From Streptomyces sp. CB01881 (lineage in GTDB: Bacteria; Actinomycetota; Actinomycetes; Streptomycetales; Streptomycetaceae): a stretch of 59,406 nucleotides of DNA. Within the stretch, counting starts at the first letter, position 1. Each line of letters opens with the position of its first letter. Below the pieces are notes generated by a model. It saw nothing but the letters and a program-made list of their open reading frames with translations, was not told the DNA's origin and made no database searches. This document shows, piece after piece, positions 34,838 to 43,062 of the stretch. Position numbers and translations under genes: made by a program. The DNA is taken from contig NZ_CP026498.1 in assembly GCF_002953255.1 (NCBI RefSeq), positions 2,039,781 through 2,099,186 on the forward strand. Direction: 5' to 3'.

Positions 34838-35671
34838 GTGCCGCAGACCGTTCTCCCGCCCCGCGATCCCTCCGGTCCCCCCGTGGACGACCTCGGGCTG
34901 CCCGTGCCGCTCGGACCGGGGCCGGTGAGGCGGGTGGTGTCGCTGGTCCCCTCGCTGACCGAGGCCGTCGCCGTCACCGCCCCGGGGCTGCTGGCGGGCG
35001 CCACCGACTGGTGCTCACACCCCGCCGACCTGGCGGTGGAGCGGATCGGCGGCACCAAGAACCCGGACGTCCACCGGATCGCGGCACTCGCCCCGGACCT
35101 CGTCATCGCCAACGACGAGGAGAACCGCCGGCCCGACCTCCACGCGCTGCGGGCCGCCGGCCTGGCCGTCTGGGTCACCGACATCCGCACGCTGGACCAG
35201 GCGTTCTCCTCGCTGCACCGCCTCCTGACGGCCGGCTGCGGCCTGCCCCGCCCGGCGTGGCTCGACGCCGCCGAAGCCTCCTGGGCCGGCGTCCGGCCAC
35301 TGCCCGGCGCCGACCGCCTCCGCGCCGTCGTGCCGATCTGGCGCCGCCCCTGGATGGTGCTCGGCCGCGACACGTTCGCCGGCGACCTGCTCGGGCGCCT
35401 CGGCGTCGACCTGATCCACGCCGGCCACCCCGAGCGGTACCCCGCCGTCCCGCTGCCCGAACTGCTCGCCGCGGAAGCCGACCTGGTGGTCCTTCCGGAC
35501 GAGCCGTACCGCTTCACGGCGAACGACGGCCCCGAGGCGTTCCCCGGTGTCCCGGCCGCGCTGGTCAGCGGGCGGCATCTGACCTGGTACGGACCGTCCT
35601 TGGTGGAGGCGCCGGGGCTCCTGGCGGCGCAGCTGACACGGGCGTCGGTGCACGGGCACGAACGGCGGTGA
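34838..35671 (+). CDS. Helical-backbone metal receptor (BtuF-like), cytoplasmic
   Basis: A 277-residue protein with the fold of cobalamin and siderophore receptors: RRVVSLVPSLTEAVAVTAPG, GATDWCSHPADL, KNPDVHRIAALAPDLVIANDEENRRPDL, and a second lobe with VVLPDEPYRFTANDG. There is no signal peptide or lipobox, so it is probably cytoplasmic, unlike transport receptors. This form is common in streptomycetes next to or apart from transporters. GTG 34838 is chosen because the conserved region starts soon after; the upstream frame is low-complexity. Its ligand is unknown; the closeness to an importer of the same type on the opposite strand is suggestive only. Confidence 0.8.
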   Translation: MPQTVLPPRDPSGPPVDDLGLPVPLGPGPVRRVVSLVPSLTEAVAVTAPGLLAGATDWCSHPADLAVERIGGTKNPDVHRIAALAPDLVIANDEENRRPDLHALRAAGLAVWVTDIRTLDQAFSSLHRLLTAGCGLPRPAWLDAAEASWAGVRPLPGADRLRAVVPIWRRPWMVLGRDTFAGDLLGRLGVDLIHAGHPERYPAVPLPELLAAEADLVVLPDEPYRFTANDGPEAFPGVPAALVSGRHLTWYGPSLVEAPGLLAAQLTRASVHGHERR

Positions 35672-35779
35672 GATGCGCGCCGGACCCGTGGCAGGCCCAC
35701 TGGTCGGTGCGGTGATCCGACCATCGTAGGATGTCGCCCTCTCGCCGGGACGGCCGGTGACACAGGGGGGCGGAACAAC

Positions 35780-36802
35780 ATGAAGGTGCGTGCTTCACGG
35801 CAGGCGCTGGTCCTGGTGTCGGCGGCGGCCGTGTCCACCGCACTGCTGACGGGCTGCGGCAGCAAGAAGGCGGACGACACCGCCGGGGGAACGCCGGCAC
35901 CTGCGGCGGCCACCGTCACGGACGCCCCGCCGACCACCGCGCCGACGGCCACCGCGTCGCCCAGCGCGACGACGAGTGCCACCGCCACCCCGAGTGCGAG
36001 CGCCTCGCCGAGCGCGACGGCCGGCAAGACCGCCAAGCCGAGCCCGACCGCCTCGGCGAGCAGCGCCAAGCCCACCACCGCCAAGCCCGCCGACCCCGCC
36101 CCGAAGGCCGCACCGGCCCCCGCTCCGGTGGCGGTCGCGGCGCCCGCGCCGACCCCCAAGCCCGGGCCGGTCGCGCCCCCGCCGCCGCCCGCGCCCGCCA
36201 CCCCGCACGTCCCGCCGCTGCAGAGCGGCTGCACGCCGAGCAAGCCGCAGCCCGACGAGCCCAAGGAGGCCGTCGCCACCGCGCTGACCACCGCCGCCGG
36301 CCAGGCCCGCACGCTCAACCTCAGCAGCGGCGGCACCGACAAGCTCCCGCCCCTGCCGGTCAACCTGGTCAAGGCGATCGCCTGGCAGGAGAGCGGCTGG
36401 CAGTCCGGCATCCTCGCCTGTGACGGCGGCATCGGCACCATGCAGATCATGCCCGCCACGGTGAGCTGGATGAACAGCAAGTTCGGGACGACCTCCGACC
36501 CGAAGACGCTTCCCGGCAACGTCCAGCTCGGCACCCAGCTGCTCGACTGGCTGGTCGCCTACTACGGCGACTCCTCCTTCGGCGGGAAGTACGACCTCTC
36601 CCCCGACCCGGCCACCGGCAAGACGCCGCTGCTCGACCTGGTCGTCTCCGCCTACAACGCGGGCGCGGGCAACGTGCACTACAACACGGTCACCGACCCG
36701 GCCACCGGCACCACCACCGGGAGCCTGGCCATCCCCAACCCCGGCTACGTCGCCAGCGTCAAGGCGCTGATGTCCAGCGCGCCCTGGAACAAGGCGGGCT
36801 GA
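35780..36802 (+). CDS. Lytic transglycosylase (SLT domain) lipoprotein
   Basis: A 340-residue lipoprotein. The signal ends in LLTGCGSKK (lipobox). Residues about 35-150 are a Pro/Ala/Thr/Ser-rich linker that would cross the cell wall. The C-terminal catalytic domain (about 195-335) has LVKAIAWQESGWQSG with the catalytic Glu near 204, GTMQIMPATVSWMNSKFG, and VVSAYNAGAGNVHY, the three SLT motifs. It should cleave peptidoglycan glycan strands. ATG 35780 follows a purine-rich CAGGGGGGCGGAACAAC. It appears monocistronic. Confidence 0.9.
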   Translation: MKVRASRQALVLVSAAAVSTALLTGCGSKKADDTAGGTPAPAAATVTDAPPTTAPTATASPSATTSATATPSASASPSATAGKTAKPSPTASASSAKPTTAKPADPAPKAAPAPAPVAVAAPAPTPKPGPVAPPPPPAPATPHVPPLQSGCTPSKPQPDEPKEAVATALTTAAGQARTLNLSSGGTDKLPPLPVNLVKAIAWQESGWQSGILACDGGIGTMQIMPATVSWMNSKFGTTSDPKTLPGNVQLGTQLLDWLVAYYGDSSFGGKYDLSPDPATGKTPLLDLVVSAYNAGAGNVHYNTVTDPATGTTTGSLAIPNPGYVASVKALMSSAPWNKAG

Positions 36803-36823
36803 GCGGGAACGCTCCCCGGTCTG

Positions 36824-37723
36824 TTGAAGGGCCCCGTCGCCGCCCCGGGGTCGCCCCGGGGCCGACAGCGCTTGACGCCGGCGCCAGGAAGAGGCCCGGC
36901 ACCAGCGAGCCGACGGGACTGCTCGCAGCGCAGGTCACGTTGCAGCACAGGTCAGGTTGCACCGCAGGTCACGCGTCCGGCAGGCTCCCCGGATGCCTCC
37001 TTCGCACAGCGATATGCCGCTGGTGACCACGAGGCCGTGTGGGCGGACATGCGTCGCCTCGGGCCGGTTCCCAATGCCCTGTCCGAAGACTGCGCGGCCG
37101 TTGCAGCGGAGACGATGCGCAGGGTTCACCGTCATGTCGGTCGCCTCGGCGATGCGCCGGCGGAACTCGGCCTGGTCCCGATCGCGGGACTGGATGCGCT
37201 CAAGCCGCCGACGCCGGCCGACCACGTCGAACTGGATGCGCTGGCCGAGGAGGCCGGTGCTCTGCCCTTCGCCCTCGACGCCTGTCTTCGCCACGTCGGC
37301 AGGGTGGTGTTCGCCGGGGACTGTCCCGCGGTGGACCTGACCTGGACGGAGGGGGACCAGTACGACGTCGCGGGCCTGTACCCGGATCCGCTGGTACTGC
37401 CGGACGTCGAGCACCTGCGCCACTGCTGGGACGGGCATCGGGAGCCGCTGCGGGACCGTCCCGAATCGGAGGGAGCAGGATTCCTCTTCGAGTTCGCCCC
37501 GGACGAGCTGCACAAGGCCAACATCAGCGGTTCGACCCACGACATCCTCCTCGCGGAGGCGACGGCCGACCCCGTCGTCCGGGGAGTCGATGGCCGTCCG
37601 GGCATCACCCTGGTCGAGTACCTTCGCCTCTCCATTGCCTGGGGCGGAATGCCCGGCTGGTCGTTGCAACCCGACCGAGCGCCCTCCGCCCTGGCAGCGC
37701 TCCGAGTCCGCCCGGACTTCTAG
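36824..37723 (+). CDS. Conserved hypothetical protein with doubtful 5' end
   Basis: The frame reads as a real protein only from about 36985 (SFAQRYAAGDHEAVWADMRRLG). From there it resembles a recurrent streptomycete family of unknown function that begins with an F-x-R-Y-A-A-G-x-x-E-A-V-W pattern, followed by ETMRRVHRHVGRL, a central FALDACLRHVGRVVFAGDC, LYPDPLVLPDVEHL and a C-terminal FLFEFAPDELHKANISG. Third-position G/C is lower than for the neighbours. No ATG or GTG with a ribosome binding site precedes the conserved part; the ATG at 36824 would add 54 residues of Arg-rich sequence containing short repeats. It may be a 5'-truncated gene. It ends before a strong bidirectional terminator. 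Confidence 0.55.
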   Translation: MKGPVAAPGSPRGRQRLTPAPGRGPAPASRRDCSQRRSRCSTGQVAPQVTRPAGSPDASFAQRYAAGDHEAVWADMRRLGPVPNALSEDCAAVAAETMRRVHRHVGRLGDAPAELGLVPIAGLDALKPPTPADHVELDALAEEAGALPFALDACLRHVGRVVFAGDCPAVDLTWTEGDQYDVAGLYPDPLVLPDVEHLRHCWDGHREPLRDRPESEGAGFLFEFAPDELHKANISGSTHDILLAEATADPVVRGVDGRPGITLVEYLRLSIAWGGMPGWSLQPDRAPSALAALRVRPDF

Positions 37724-37791
37724 CTCCGAGGAGCACGGAGGCGCCGCGCCGACCCCGCGACGCTCGGCCTGCACGGATCCCCGGACATGCA

Positions 37792-37833
37792 GGAAGGCGG
37801 CACCACCGTACGAACTCGGTGGTGCCGCCTTCC
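37792..37833. terminator. Perfect 17-base bidirectional hairpin
   Basis: GGAAGGCGGCACCACCG (37792-37808) and its exact inverse complement CGGTGGTGCCGCCTTCC (37817-37833) flank an eight-base loop. It sits between two convergent genes (ends at 37723 and 37957) and can serve both. Confidence 0.9.
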
Positions 37834-37956
37834 GTTCACCCTTCAGCCCCGCGGCCGTGCCGCCTGACCGATCCGGCGGGCGATACCGACGATCCTGCCG
37901 CTGCTCCGTTCAGAGCCGGTCAGAGGCAGTCAGAGGCAGGTCAGAGCCGGTCAGCG

Positions 37957-40443
37957 TCAGGCACGCGCGGCCGTGACGGCGGCGCCCAGCGCCTCCTTGA
38001 TGCGCGGGCCGAGCCGGGCGAAGCCCAGCTCCTTCATCGCGGCCCGCAGCAGCTCCTCCTCGCTGCGATCCACACCGTCGCCGTCCACCCACCGCACCAC
38101 GGCGAGCAGTTCGTCGGCGGAGTAGGCGGTGACGGGACGGCCCGGCGTGAAGTCGGGCTTCTCGGCCCGGGCGGCGGGGACCTCCGGCTCGGCGACCGGC
38201 TCCACGACCTCCGGCTCGGGCTCCTCGGCCACGACCGGCTCGACCTCGACCTCGGTCACGGGCTCGGCCTCAGCCTCAGCCTCGGCCTCGGCCTCAGCCA
38301 CGGGCTCGACCTCGGCAACCGGCTCCGACACCTCGGCGACGGCCTCAGCTTCAATCTCCTCGGACACCACCTCGGCGGCGACGGGCTCGACCTCGGCGAC
38401 CGGCTCGGCCTCGGCCACGGGCTCGACCTCGGCCACGGGCTCGGCGACCGGCTCCACAACCTCCGGCTCCGGCACCTCGGCCACGACCGGCTCGACCTCG
38501 GCCACGAGCTCGACCTCGGCAACCGGCTCCGACACCTCGGCGACGGCCTCAGCTTCGGTCTCCTCGGACACCCCCTCGGCGACGACGGGCTCGACCTCGG
38601 CGACCGGCTCGGCCTCAACGACGGGCTCGACCTCGGCCACGACCGACTCGACCTCAGCCACGAGCTCGACCTCGGCAACCGGCTCCGACACCTCGGCGAC
38701 GGCCTCAGCTTCGGTCTCCTCGGACACCCCCTCGGCGGCGACGGGCTCGACCTCGGCGACCGGCTCGGCCTCAACGACGGGCTCGACCTCGGCCACGGGC
38801 TCGGCGACCGGCTCCACAACCTCCGGCTCCGGCACCTCGGCCACGACCGACTCGACCTCAGCCACAGCCTCGACCTCGGCAACCGGCTCCGACACCTCGG
38901 CGACGGCCTCAGCTTCGGTCTCCTCGGCGACGGGCTCGACCTCCACCGCGAGCTCGGCCTCGGCCTCAACGACCGCTTCCGGCTCGGTGACCTCGGCCGC
39001 GGCCTCCACCTCGGCAACCGGCTCCACAACCTCCGGCTCCGGCACCTCGGTCACAGCCGACTCGACCTCGGCCACAGCCTCAACCTCGGCCTTGGGCTCG
39101 GCCTCCACGGCGGGTTCGGCCTCGACCGCAGCAGCCGGCTCCACAACCTCAGGCTCGACCTCCTCGGCCACGACCGGCTCGACCTCGGCCAGGGGTTCGG
39201 CCTCGACCTCGGCCTCCTCCGCCTGCTCGACCTCCACCGCGGCCTTCACCGGGGTGATGTCGACCAGGTCGTCCGCCGCGGGGGACGGCGCCGGCAGGGT
39301 GACGACGGGCTGGATCTCGACGGGCTCCTCAGCCGTGGGCTGCTCGTCCTCGGTCACCTCGGCGTCGGCCTCGGCCACCGCGTCAACCTCCGGCCCGGCG
39401 ACCTCGACCTCGGTCTCCGCCTCGGCGGCGTCCTCCCGCTCCGTCAGCCCGTCCCGCTGCCCGCCCGCCAGGGCCTGACGGGCGTTGAAGGCGGCCTCGG
39501 CGGTGCGGCGGTCGGCGCGGGCGGCGGTGAGCTCGGCGAGCAGGTCGCCGAGGCCGGCCTCCTCCAGGGAGGTGCGCAGGGAGCGGATGGTGGGAATGCG
39601 GTAGAGGGTGCCCTCGTCGGCGGCCAGGCGCTCGACCAGGTCGATGAGCTCGCCGAACGGCAGCGCGTCGAGGTCGCGCTCGGGCAGCAGGCGGGCGAGG
39701 TCGCGCAGGCCGGTGCCGATCGCCTCGAAGGCGGCGGCGGTGCGCTCGGCCAGGGCGCCGTCGGCCGGCGGGACGGGCAGGGCGCCGGACGGGGCGAGGA
39801 CGGCCCAGGCGCGGCGCTCGATCTCGGCGGAGGCGAGCGCCTCGTGCAGTTCCTCGGGGCGCACCTTGCGGCCGTCGGCGGCCAGCGCAGCGGCCTGCTT
39901 GCGCAGTGCACGCCCCTTGAAGAAGGAGAGCTTGACGCCGCGCTCACGGCGCCAGGCGCGGTCCGCGGTGGCGGCGACGAGCGCGTCGAGGTCGGCCTCG
40001 TAGGCGGCGCCGGTCAGGGTGGACGATGTCTGGTGGACGCGCTGGAGCGTCTCGGCGAACAGGGCGGCGACGGCGACGGTACCTGGCTCGCCGAGCTTGG
40101 CGTCGGCGGCGAGGGCGGTGACGGCCTCCCAGGTCTGCTGGAGGTCGCGGCCGCGCAGCTCGGCGAGGGCGGTGGAGGCGGCGCGGGCGTCCTCGGGAGT
40201 GGCGACGGTGTCGACGGCCTCGTACCAGGCGTGGGTCTCGGCGGTGAGCGTGAAGGCGCCGAGTTCGGCGTAGCGGCCGAGTTCCTCGCGGAGGTCGGTG
40301 TCCGCCGCCTGGCTGCGGGTCTGCTCCAGGTCCGTGGCGTCCTTGGCGTCGTTGGCATCGGCGTCGGCCACGGTGGCGGCGTCGGCGGCCTTGGCATCGG
40401 CGGCGTCGGCCGCGTCGGCGTTGCGCGAGTGAAGCACTGTCAT
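37957..40443 (-). CDS. Acidic repeat protein with helicase-like flanking domains
   Basis: An 828-residue protein. Residues about 45-330 form an alpha-helical domain (LREELGRYAELGAFTLTA, later LPFGELIDLVERLAADEGTLYRIPTIRSLRTSLEEAGLGDLL) that resembles the helical insert of large SF1 helicase/DUF4011-type proteins. Residues about 335-755 are an acidic Glu/Val/Ala/Pro repeat built of EPVAEVEPV-like units. The last 60 residues (YSADELLAVVRWVDGDG, then SEEELLRAAMKELGFARLG) resemble the DUF3320-like winged helix found at the end of such helicases. No helicase motif is present. The ATG is at 40441-40443. Alone on its strand, between a terminator and the lipase maturation factor gene. Function unknown; scaffold or DNA-mimic are guesses. 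Confidence 0.7.
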   Translation of the reverse strand: MTVLHSRNADAADAADAKAADAATVADADANDAKDATDLEQTRSQAADTDLREELGRYAELGAFTLTAETHAWYEAVDTVATPEDARAASTALAELRGRDLQQTWEAVTALAADAKLGEPGTVAVAALFAETLQRVHQTSSTLTGAAYEADLDALVAATADRAWRRERGVKLSFFKGRALRKQAAALAADGRKVRPEELHEALASAEIERRAWAVLAPSGALPVPPADGALAERTAAAFEAIGTGLRDLARLLPERDLDALPFGELIDLVERLAADEGTLYRIPTIRSLRTSLEEAGLGDLLAELTAARADRRTAEAAFNARQALAGGQRDGLTEREDAAEAETEVEVAGPEVDAVAEADAEVTEDEQPTAEEPVEIQPVVTLPAPSPAADDLVDITPVKAAVEVEQAEEAEVEAEPLAEVEPVVAEEVEPEVVEPAAAVEAEPAVEAEPKAEVEAVAEVESAVTEVPEPEVVEPVAEVEAAAEVTEPEAVVEAEAELAVEVEPVAEETEAEAVAEVSEPVAEVEAVAEVESVVAEVPEPEVVEPVAEPVAEVEPVVEAEPVAEVEPVAAEGVSEETEAEAVAEVSEPVAEVELVAEVESVVAEVEPVVEAEPVAEVEPVVAEGVSEETEAEAVAEVSEPVAEVELVAEVEPVVAEVPEPEVVEPVAEPVAEVEPVAEAEPVAEVEPVAAEVVSEEIEAEAVAEVSEPVAEVEPVAEAEAEAEAEAEPVTEVEVEPVVAEEPEPEVVEPVAEPEVPAARAEKPDFTPGRPVTAYSADELLAVVRWVDGDGVDRSEEELLRAAMKELGFARLGPRIKEALGAAVTAARA
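38250..39240. repeat. Acidic-repeat coding array with higher-order period
   Basis: The array is built of imperfect 15-18-base units such as GAGGTCGAGCCGGTC (minus strand). A longer block beginning with the plus-strand core AACCGGCTCCGACACCTCGG recurs at about 38317, 38521, 38677 and 38881, giving steps of 204, 156 and 204 bases, as expected from duplication of whole blocks with one internal loss. Confidence 0.8.
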
Positions 40444-40650
40444 GTGAGGTCCGGTTCTGGGCGACTGCGGCGGGGCGGGCGGCGAGGGGGACGGCGGACC
40501 GGGTGCGCACGGAGGCCCCGGCGGGTGGGGCTGGGGGCGCGCGGTCGGCCTACCGGTTGTGGAGGCCAAGAATACGGGTGCCCGTTCGAGCCTTGCACGC
40601 ACCCACCGCCCGACGGACCGGTGTCGCGTGCCACACCGCCCGCCTGGCCG

Positions 40651-42204
40651 CTACCCGGGAGGGCCGATCGGGTGGTGCGGGGCGGGGCCGGGCGGGTGAC
40701 CGGGCCGGCGGCGCAGCCCGTCCACCGGCACGCTCCGGGTGCGCCGACCGAGCGGCGGCCGGTAGCCGGATCGGGCGAGGGTGTCGATGGTGACCGGCGC
40801 GAGGTACTCGTGGAGTGGCGTCCGGTGCCACCAGGCTCCGGTTTCGCGCAGTTCGCGCCAATCGGTGAACCGGTAATGGTGGAGGGTCGCCCGGACGTGG
40901 GTCGGCGGGGCGTCGGGGAAGGGGTTGTGGCGCAGCAGCCGCAGGGTGGCCGGGTCGTTGGTGAGCAGCCGCGCGACGAACGGCAGGAACCAGGGCCGGG
41001 CGTAGGCGGGTGAGATGCCGGCGAACCACATCAGCCAGTCCAGGCGCAGGTGGTAGGGGGCGTACTGGCGCGGGAGGCGGCGCACGTCGCCGGGCTTGCC
41101 CTTGAAGTCGTACTCGCGCCAGACGGTGTGCCGGGTGACGGTCGGCTCGTCGGTGCCCTCGACGACGACCTCCTGGCGGATGCGGTTGACACTGCCGAAG
41201 GCGCCGTAGGTGTTGACGAGGTGGAGGCGGTTGAAGGAGCGGTTCATCACCTGCCGGCGCGAGACCAGGTTCCGTACCGGCCAGTAGCTGAGGACGGCGA
41301 CGACGACGGCCAGCGCGATCACCACGGCCTCGAACCAGCCGGGGGTGCCGCCGTACGTGCGCGGGTGGACGGGCAGGCCGAGCCGGGTGGGGTCGACGGC
41401 GGCGAGGGCGAGCGTGATGGTGAGCCAGTTGAGCCAGGCGAAGTTTCCGGAGGCGACCAGCCAGAGCTGGGTGGCCACGATCACGCAGGCGGCATAGGTG
41501 GCGACCGGCTGCGGGAGGAAGAGGCCCACCGGGACGAGGAGCTGGGTGACGTGGTTGGCCGCCGCCTCGACCCGGTGCAGCGGCGCGGGCAGGTGGTGGA
41601 AGAACCAGCTGAGCGGGCCGGGCATGGGCTGGGTCTCGTGGTGGTAGCGCAGGCAGGTCAGGTCGCGCCAGCAGCTGTCGCCGCGCAGCTTGATCAGTCC
41701 GGCGCCGAACTCGACCCGGAAGACGAGCCAGCGCATCAGCCAGAGCACCAGGACGGGCGGGGCGTCGTCGTCGTTACCGAGGAAGGCGGCCAGGAAGCCG
41801 GCCTCCAGCAGCAGGGATTCCCAGCCGAAGGAGTACCAGGTCTGGCCGACGTTGACGATCGAGAGGTAGAGCACCCAGAGCAGCGCCCAGAGGAGTACCG
41901 AAGCCCAGAGCGGGACGGCGTCGCCCAGCCCGGCGACCAGGCCGGCGGAGACCGCGGCGCCGGTCCACGCGACGGCGGCGAAGAAACGGTCGCTGTAGTG
42001 GAGGTGGAAGAGGCCGGGGGCCTGGCGGAACGACACCCGGGCGGTGTAGCGGGGCACGGGAAGCATCCCGTCGGCGCCGATCAGCGCTCTGAACTGGGCG
42101 GCGGCGGCGAGGAATCCGGTGAGGTAGACGGCGGCCAGCAGCCGTTGCACGAGGAGCCTGCTCAGCCAGTACTCGGGGGCGGCGAACCAGTCCATGCGGC
42201 CCAT
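40651..42204 (-). CDS. Lipase maturation factor family protein
   Basis: A protein of about 517 residues. The N-terminal 320 residues hold about seven hydrophobic helices; the YSFGWESLLLEAGFLAAFLG, RWLVFRVEFGAGLIKLRGDSCW and LTCLRYHHETQPMPGPLSWFFHHLP stretches are the clear signature of LMF1-type proteins. The C-terminal 150 residues are soluble (VNTYGAFGSVNRIRQEVVVEG, then PYHLRLDWLMWFAG) as in the family. In animals LMF1 folds lipases in the ER; the bacterial members have no proven role. The start among ATG 42195, ATG 42204 and GTG 42213 is uncertain. A 241-base spacer separates it from the MarR gene upstream on the same strand. Confidence 0.85.
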   Translation of the reverse strand: MGRMDWFAAPEYWLSRLLVQRLLAAVYLTGFLAAAAQFRALIGADGMLPVPRYTARVSFRQAPGLFHLHYSDRFFAAVAWTGAAVSAGLVAGLGDAVPLWASVLLWALLWVLYLSIVNVGQTWYSFGWESLLLEAGFLAAFLGNDDDAPPVLVLWLMRWLVFRVEFGAGLIKLRGDSCWRDLTCLRYHHETQPMPGPLSWFFHHLPAPLHRVEAAANHVTQLLVPVGLFLPQPVATYAACVIVATQLWLVASGNFAWLNWLTITLALAAVDPTRLGLPVHPRTYGGTPGWFEAVVIALAVVVAVLSYWPVRNLVSRRQVMNRSFNRLHLVNTYGAFGSVNRIRQEVVVEGTDEPTVTRHTVWREYDFKGKPGDVRRLPRQYAPYHLRLDWLMWFAGISPAYARPWFLPFVARLLTNDPATLRLLRHNPFPDAPPTHVRATLHHYRFTDWRELRETGAWWHRTPLHEYLAPVTIDTLARSGYRPPLGRRTRSVPVDGLRRRPGHPPGPAPHHPIGPPG

Positions 42205-42445
42205 GCCTACCACCGGCCCGGGCTACCGGGCGTCCGCGCGGGTGTGCGGCGGGGGCGGTTCACCCGGGCGGCACTCCTTCCCGTTCGCGGCGCGAGCCGG
42301 CGGCGGGCGGAAGCCGGCGACCTCGGGCGCCGGGCGGCGTCCGACACCCGGCGCCCGGCGCCGGGCCGACCCCGGCGGGCCGAACGTTCGGCACGGGGGT
42401 CAGGCGGCCGGGATCAGGCAGTGAGGCCGGGGCCAGACGGGCGGG

Positions 42446-42913
42446 TCAGGCAGTGGCCGGGGCGGTGGGGGTGGGCTCCAGCTCGTCCAGGGCGTTCACG
42501 AGCGGGGCCAGCTCCGGAATCCCGGTGGCCTTCGCCAGCGTCGCCTCCAGGGTGGCGTCGTGCACCGGGCGTGCGGCCTGGAGCAGGTGGCGTCCCTCCG
42601 GGGTCAGCTCGGTGTAGATGCCGCGCCGGTCGTCCGCGCAGAGGAAGCGGCTGAGCAGGCCGCGGTCCTCCAGCCTGGTCACCAGGCGGGTGGTCGCGCT
42701 GCTGCTCAGCGCCGCCGCACGGGCCAGCTGCTGCATCCGCATGTGCCAGCCGTCCTGTCGGGAGAGGGCGTCCAGCACCGTGAACTCGACCACCGAGAGC
42801 TGGTGCTCGGCCTGCAACGCCTTCTCCAGCGCCGTGTCGATGAGCCCGTGCAGCGCGGCGAGCGTACGCCACCCGCGGGCGCGGATCTCGGCGGCATCGT
42901 CGTGGATACCCAT
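42446..42913 (-). CDS. MarR-family transcriptional regulator
   Basis: A 155-residue regulator. The winged helix is clear: HQLSVVEFTVLDALSRQDGW, MRMQQLARAAALSSSATTRLVTRLEDRGLLSR (recognition helix in SSSATTRLVTRLE), then ADDRRGIYTELTPEGRHLL forming the wing with the DxRG motif. Long N- and C-terminal helices would form the dimer interface. The ATG at 42911-42913 is chosen because GAGAAGGGCGAGCC precedes it. It could act on its own gene and on the neighbouring lipase maturation factor gene; a phenolic or other small ligand is usual for the family. Confidence 0.85.
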   Translation of the reverse strand: MGIHDDAAEIRARGWRTLAALHGLIDTALEKALQAEHQLSVVEFTVLDALSRQDGWHMRMQQLARAAALSSSATTRLVTRLEDRGLLSRFLCADDRRGIYTELTPEGRHLLQAARPVHDATLEATLAKATGIPELAPLVNALDELEPTPTAPATA

Positions 42914-42989
42914 GGCTCGCCCTTCTCTTTCCGGTCCCGTCACTGGTGTCGGCGCCGGTGCCGTGTCCGATCCGGGCCGATGGTGTGAC

Positions 42990-43062
42990 GACCGGTCGAA
43001 CGTCTCCCATCCACCAAGTATGCCATTTGGCGCGGTTTACCTGCCTGTACAAGTACTTTTCC
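42990..43062 (-). promoter_or_regulatory. AT-rich promoter region upstream of MarR gene
   Basis: A 70-base AT-rich island in a very GC-rich area. It contains CAAGTATGCCA (about 43016) and CAAGTACTTTT (about 43050), and the palindromic GTAC pairs of TGTACAAGTAC. These could be MarR operator half-sites; an exact inverted repeat is not seen. Confidence 0.4.

Noticed and set aside
38129..39478. Plus-strand ORF of 449 codons coding a Ser/Thr/Gly repeat protein
   Set aside because: It is the exact antisense of the acidic repeat gene; its repeats follow from those of the minus strand, and it has no ribosome binding site.
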